Source: an uncultured Clostridia bacterium
GTDB lineage: Bacteria > Bacillota > Clostridia > UMGS1810
DNA: 64,000 nt
NCBI GenBank assembly: GCA_934481345.1
Contig: CAKSPF010000002.1
Span: forward strand, 310,001-374,000
Reading direction: 5' to 3'
Shown: positions 60,282-64,000 of the stretch, piece after piece
How the letters are laid out: each line of letters begins with the position of its first letter
Position numbering within the stretch: the first letter of the stretch is position 1
Program-made: the position numbers and the translations under genes
The notes under the pieces: model-generated
Seen by the model: only the letters and a program-made list of their open reading frames with translations
What the model was told of the DNA's origin: nothing
The model's database searches: none

Positions 60282-61907
60282 ATGTCAAACAAAGAATATA
60301 TGGCTGCGCTTTATCTAAGGCTGTCAAAAGAGGACGGAGATAAAGAAGAAAGCGACAGTATTGCAAATCAAAGAGCGTTGGGAATGGATTTTATCGGAAG
60401 AAATACCGATATTAAATTGTACGATGAATTTTCTGATGACGGATATACAGGTTCAAACTTTGAAAGACCTCGTTTTCAGGATATGATAGACTTAATACTG
60501 CAAGGAAAGATTAATTGTGTTGTAGTAAAAGATTTGTCACGATTTGCGAGAGAATATATTGATGCGGGATACTATCTTGAAAAGCTTTTTCCTGCAATCG
60601 GTGTACGGTTTATCTCTATAAATGACAATATTGATTACAAGGTTGACAGCAGTAATAATACAAAACTGATTGTAGCATTCAAGAATATTTTAAACGATTC
60701 GTATATTCGTGATACATCAGTAAAAATCAGAAGTCATCTTGAAGTAAAAAGACAAAGCGGTGCGTATATAGGAGCTTTTGTGGTTATGGGTTATAAAAAA
60801 TCCGAGGAAGATAAGCATAAGATTGTTATAGACAAAGAGGCAGCAGTGCTTATAAAACAAATATTCTCACTGTATTTTATGGGAATAAGTGCAACGGCAA
60901 TAGCACATAAGCTCAATATAGAAAATGTACCATCACCGGCGGAATACAAAAAACTGTCGGGAAGTAAATTTAAGGCTAATGCGCAAAAAAGGCATAAAGC
61001 ACAATGGTCGGCAAAAGCTATAATCCGTATATTAAGCAATCCTATATATACAGGAACGCTGATACAAGGTAAGCATACAACCATAAATTACAAGGTTAAA
61101 AAGGTTATCGAAAAGGATTCAAGCGAGTGGGCGGTAAAGTATAATAACCATGAAGCGATTATTCCACAAGACTATTTTGAAAGAGTACAGCATCTTTTGA
61201 AACAAGATACGAGAGTAAATCCCGGAAATAAGGAACCGTATCTGTTTTCGGGTTTTCTAAAATGCGGAGATTGCGGTGACAGCCTTATAAGAAGAACAAA
61301 TAAATATAACGGCAAGATTTATGTTTATTATATGTGTTCTCAAAATAAGTTAAAAATGGGATGTACTTCTCATAGAGTAAGTGAGTCTGTGTTATACGAA
61401 TCTGTTTTTACGGCAATCAATACATATTGCAAGAATGTTGCTCAGTTATCTGAAAGATTGAGTGCGATACCTTTAGATGAATTAAAGGCTGTAAAGATTG
61501 CAAAAATAGATAAAGCTACTTGCGATAAAAAAACGGAAATTAATGATTTGGAACGGACTATTTCACTTGTAGAAAGACGCTTTATAGACAAAAAAGAAAG
61601 CAAGGAAAGTTATGAAGAAGTATGCAGCGATATTAAGGCTTCAATTACAAGTTTAGAAAAAGAAATCGAACAGCTATCTGATGAAAAAGAGAATATTCAG
61701 TATGAAATACAAAAGAGTATGGCTTGGATACAGGTGTTTAGCGAAAAGGGTGAGATTAAAGAGTTAAATCGTCTGTTGTTAGCAAGCTTGATTAAAGAAA
61801 TCGTTGTATATGAAGATAAAAGAATTGTTGTAAAATTCAATTATCAGGATAAGTATATGCAGCTTTTAAGTCTTGAAAAACAGTTGAATATAAAGGAGGC
61901 GGTATAA
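60282..61907 (+). CDS. Large serine recombinase 1
   Basis: A 541-residue protein starting at ATG 60282 behind AGGAGGTTTTTT. The N-terminal resolvase domain has catalytic S15 in LYLRLSKEDG and VVKDLSRFARE as the active-site arginine/helix segment. The recombinase domain follows, with the zinc ribbon FLKCGDCGDSLIRR plus YYMCSQ and a later cysteine, then a long coiled coil. It belongs to the TndX/TnpX group of large serine recombinases. It should cut and rejoin the ends of the mobile element at short attachment sites. Confidence 0.92.
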   Translation: MSNKEYMAALYLRLSKEDGDKEESDSIANQRALGMDFIGRNTDIKLYDEFSDDGYTGSNFERPRFQDMIDLILQGKINCVVVKDLSRFAREYIDAGYYLEKLFPAIGVRFISINDNIDYKVDSSNNTKLIVAFKNILNDSYIRDTSVKIRSHLEVKRQSGAYIGAFVVMGYKKSEEDKHKIVIDKEAAVLIKQIFSLYFMGISATAIAHKLNIENVPSPAEYKKLSGSKFKANAQKRHKAQWSAKAIIRILSNPIYTGTLIQGKHTTINYKVKKVIEKDSSEWAVKYNNHEAIIPQDYFERVQHLLKQDTRVNPGNKEPYLFSGFLKCGDCGDSLIRRTNKYNGKIYVYYMCSQNKLKMGCTSHRVSESVLYESVFTAINTYCKNVAQLSERLSAIPLDELKAVKIAKIDKATCDKKTEINDLERTISLVERRFIDKKESKESYEEVCSDIKASITSLEKEIEQLSDEKENIQYEIQKSMAWIQVFSEKGEIKELNRLLLASLIKEIVVYEDKRIVVKFNYQDKYMQLLSLEKQLNIKEAV

Positions 61908-63575
61908 ATGGCACGAAAAAGCAAAAGACAGCCGGGCATAACAAATATATCGCCTAAAATATCGGGTATTTATAATGTCGGTATATATTTGAGACTTTCT
62001 ATTGAGGAAAAGAGAGACAGAAAAGACAGCGAATCAATAGAATATCAAAAGCAAATATGCTTGGAATATCTAAAAGACAAATCCGAAATGAGCATATATG
62101 ATATTTATACCGATGACGGAGAAACCGGAACGAATTTTGAGCGTGACGGATTTCAACGCATGATGTATGACATTTATAACGGGAAAATAAACTGCATTGT
62201 TGTAAAGGATTTATCCCGTTTTGGTCGTGAGTACATTGAAATGGGAGATTACATAGAAAAGGTATTCCCGTTGCTTGGTATAAGATTTATAGCAGTGAAT
62301 GACAGAGTTGATAATGAAGCTGCACCGCTGGATATATCTGTTCCGATAAAAAATGTTATAAATTCTATGTATGCGAGGGACTTGTCGAAAAAATCTGCAT
62401 CTGCACTGAGGTTAAAGCAATTAAACGGTGAATTTATTGGTGGTCCGGCACCATTTGGATATGTGAAATCGAAAGAGGACAAACATATTCTTGTTGTCGA
62501 TCCTGAAGCTGCTGAAGTTGTAAAACTCATATTCAAAATGAAAATGCAGCATATGAGCAATATGTCAATAGCACGAAAACTGTTTGAAATGGGAATACCG
62601 ACTCCTTCAAAATATAAATATGATAAAGGTCTTGTTCGCAATGAACGGTATGCAAATATGATATATTGGCGTGAAATTACCGTCAAAAACATTCTCGGCA
62701 GTGAAATGTATATCGGTAATATGGTGCAAGGTAAAACCAAATCACATTTCTTTGAGGGGAGACCATTGGAAAAGGTAGATGAAAAAGATTGGATTATAAA
62801 AGAAAACACTCATGAGGCAATTATTCCGAAAGAGGTTTTTTATGCGGTAAAAGAAATACTGCAAGAAGAAAAACAAAGGTACGAGACAATTCATGAACAT
62901 ATCAAAAAGAAGAAGGGCGAGAATGTTTTTAAAGGTATTGTTGTATGCGGTGAATGTGGCTATAAGGCAAAGAGATGGGAAAAAAGAAAAAACACCTATT
63001 GGTTATGTAGTCATCATCTGGATTATCCGAATGAGTGCAAAATGAAATCAATTAACGAGAATATTTTGAAAAATATTGTTATGCAAGCGGTGAAAACGCA
63101 AATGTCCGCTGTTATTGATCTTGAGACTGCCATACAAAATGCCTTGCACGGTACAGAAATTAAAGCAGAGGCTGCTGATATAAAAAAACAGATAGATCAA
63201 GCGCTTGCAAATATTGTTTACATCAAGAGTAATCGTGTGAGAATGACTGCGGATTTTGCAAAAGGAACTCTTAACGAAGATGAGTATGAAATTGTCAGAG
63301 AACAATTTGAAAACGATTTGCAAAAGGAAAATGAAAAGTTAGAACTATACGATAAGAAACGAGAGCGTTTTAATAAACTGTTGGCTGTTGAAAAATGGGT
63401 GACAGAGTTGAAAAAACATACAAGTACAAAAAAATTAAGTTCAGAAATTGTATCGGCATTTATTAAACAAATTAAAATTTATTCGGATAAACGGATAGAA
63501 ATTGTGTGGAAATATGAAGAACGCTTTTCGGAATATCAAGCGCTGTTGGGCGGAGGTGAGAAAATTGCAGAGTAA
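61908..63575 (+). CDS. Large serine recombinase 2
   Basis: A 555-residue protein starting directly after the stop of recombinase 1 (TAA then ATG 61908). It has a 23-residue N-terminal extension before the resolvase domain; the catalytic serine is S31 in GIYLRLSIEEK. VVKDLSRFGRE follows, then a recombinase domain with zinc ribbon (GIVVCGECGYKAKRW and YWLCSHHLDYPNECK) and a coiled coil. It is a different protein from recombinase 1, not a recent copy. Two or three tandem large serine recombinases suggest that several subunits act together. Confidence 0.92.
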   Translation: MARKSKRQPGITNISPKISGIYNVGIYLRLSIEEKRDRKDSESIEYQKQICLEYLKDKSEMSIYDIYTDDGETGTNFERDGFQRMMYDIYNGKINCIVVKDLSRFGREYIEMGDYIEKVFPLLGIRFIAVNDRVDNEAAPLDISVPIKNVINSMYARDLSKKSASALRLKQLNGEFIGGPAPFGYVKSKEDKHILVVDPEAAEVVKLIFKMKMQHMSNMSIARKLFEMGIPTPSKYKYDKGLVRNERYANMIYWREITVKNILGSEMYIGNMVQGKTKSHFFEGRPLEKVDEKDWIIKENTHEAIIPKEVFYAVKEILQEEKQRYETIHEHIKKKKGENVFKGIVVCGECGYKAKRWEKRKNTYWLCSHHLDYPNECKMKSINENILKNIVMQAVKTQMSAVIDLETAIQNALHGTEIKAEAADIKKQIDQALANIVYIKSNRVRMTADFAKGTLNEDEYEIVREQFENDLQKENEKLELYDKKRERFNKLLAVEKWVTELKKHTSTKKLSSEIVSAFIKQIKIYSDKRIEIVWKYEERFSEYQALLGGGEKIAE

Positions 63576-64000
63576 ATATGTTATAGTGAAATATCTCCGT
63601 TTATCTATGGAAGATGGCGATTCTGCGGAAAGTGACAGTATAAAAAATCAGCGGAGTTTGCTTGATACACATATTTCATTCAAATTCAGAGATAGAAAAT
63701 ATGAGGTTATTGAGTTGATTGATGATGGATATACAGGAACTAATATTGACAGACCGAGCTTCAAAAAGCTTTTGATTTTGGCGGAAACGCAACAGATACA
63801 ATGTATAATTGTAAAGGACTTTTCAAGATTTGCGAGGGATTATATTGAAGTCGGTCGATATATGGATATTATCTTTCCTAAATTGCAGATTCGTTTTATA
63901 TCCGTAAATGATAATTATGACAGCGATGATTATATAGGCATAACAGGTGGATTGGATTTGGCAGTACAGAATTTAGCATATGCTATGTACAGTCAAGACT
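63565..64000 (+). CDS. Large serine recombinase 3, N-terminal part (cut by window end)
   Basis: The reading frame is open to the end of the window. I chose TTG 63565, with GGAGGTG at 63552-63558, overlapping the last 11 bases of recombinase 2. The protein begins with KYVIVKYLRLSMEDG, where the catalytic serine is S14, and continues with the usual VKDFSRFARDYIE segment and GYTGTNIDRPSF. The resolvase domain is intact as far as it goes. The frame starts before the window end and was read directly from the sequence. Confidence 0.85.
   Translation, partial: MQSKYVIVKYLRLSMEDGDSAESDSIKNQRSLLDTHISFKFRDRKYEVIELIDDGYTGTNIDRPSFKKLLILAETQQIQCIIVKDFSRFARDYIEVGRYMDIIFPKLQIRFISVNDNYDSDDYIGITGGLDLAVQNLAYAMYSQD

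Noticed and set aside
1..64000. CRISPR arrays, rRNA and complete tRNA genes
   Set aside because: I saw no regularly spaced direct repeats with spacers, no rRNA-like sequence and no full cloverleaf in any gap.

Overview
The window looks like DNA from a low-GC Clostridia-type Firmicute (gut pectin/hemicellulose degrader style). The basis is strong AGGAGG-type ribosome sites, frequent TTG/GTG starts, SLH-domain surface proteins, LplB/LplC-type sugar permeases, YesM/YesN-type regulators and an RpiR regulator. A Monoglobus-like organism is a guess, not something the sequence proves. Almost every gene lies on the plus strand.

Region A (1 to about 12,750) is part of an integrative/conjugative-type mobile element. 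It holds the end of a cytosine-5 DNA methyltransferase, an MT-A70 adenine methyltransferase, a Tad-like (type II secretion/type IV pilus related) set made of a TadZ-like ATPase, a CpaF/TadA ATPase, TadB- and TadC-like membrane proteins and small TadE/F- or pilin-like proteins, then a small ribbon-helix-helix-sized protein, an SLH-domain protein, a large secreted unknown, SSB, a P-loop nucleotide-kinase-like protein and a RepA_N replication initiator. A 29-bp palindrome occurs three times in this region, each time in a gap between genes. A remnant of a RelE/ParE toxin and a strong terminator sit between tadB and tadC.

Region B (about 12,966 to 56,220) is a 43-kb glycan-utilisation locus. Its first part is a rhamnose module (RpiR regulator, isomerase-like TIM barrel, rhamnulose-1-phosphate aldolase, polysaccharide deacetylase, rhamnulokinase) with divergent promoters and a palindromic candidate operator, followed by a GH127-type beta-L-arabinofuranosidase. 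Next come a solute-binding protein, a YesM-type histidine kinase and a YesN-type response regulator, probably one extracellular sugar-sensing unit. Then a long secreted/transport set follows: GH30 with CBM9, a 909-residue SLH-like protein, two LplB/LplC permeases, a lipoprotein binding protein without its ATPase, and a group of surface proteins built from a repeated beta-rich module (about ten copies in three genes, one fused to a second GH30) with an SLH protein beside them. After a perfect 18-bp hairpin terminator comes an intracellular set: GH36 alpha-galactosidase, a serine hydrolase, an alpha/alpha-toroid hydrolase, GH130 phosphorylase, a GH37-like enzyme, two SGNH hydrolases, GH5, a DMT transporter, an FAD oxidoreductase and a phosphohexomutase. 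This fits breakdown of acetylated galactoglucomannan-like oligosaccharides to hexose 1-phosphates and then hexose 6-phosphates; the other genes point to pectin (rhamnose/arabinose) side chains.

Region C (about 56,400 to 64,000) is the start or end of a second mobile element, or another part of the same one. It has a leader with hairpins and a terminator, a small DeoR-like regulator, a 400-nt noncoding stretch rich in hairpins, a DinG/XPD-type helicase, a DUF6870-like small protein and three tandem large serine recombinases, the third cut by the window end. Whether regions A and C are ends of one element that carries region B as cargo, or two separate insertions flanking a chromosomal locus, cannot be decided from this window. 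The most notable candidates for something undescribed are the repeated surface module family, the Tad-like set on a mobile element, the dispersed palindrome, and the structured noncoding DNA before the helicase.
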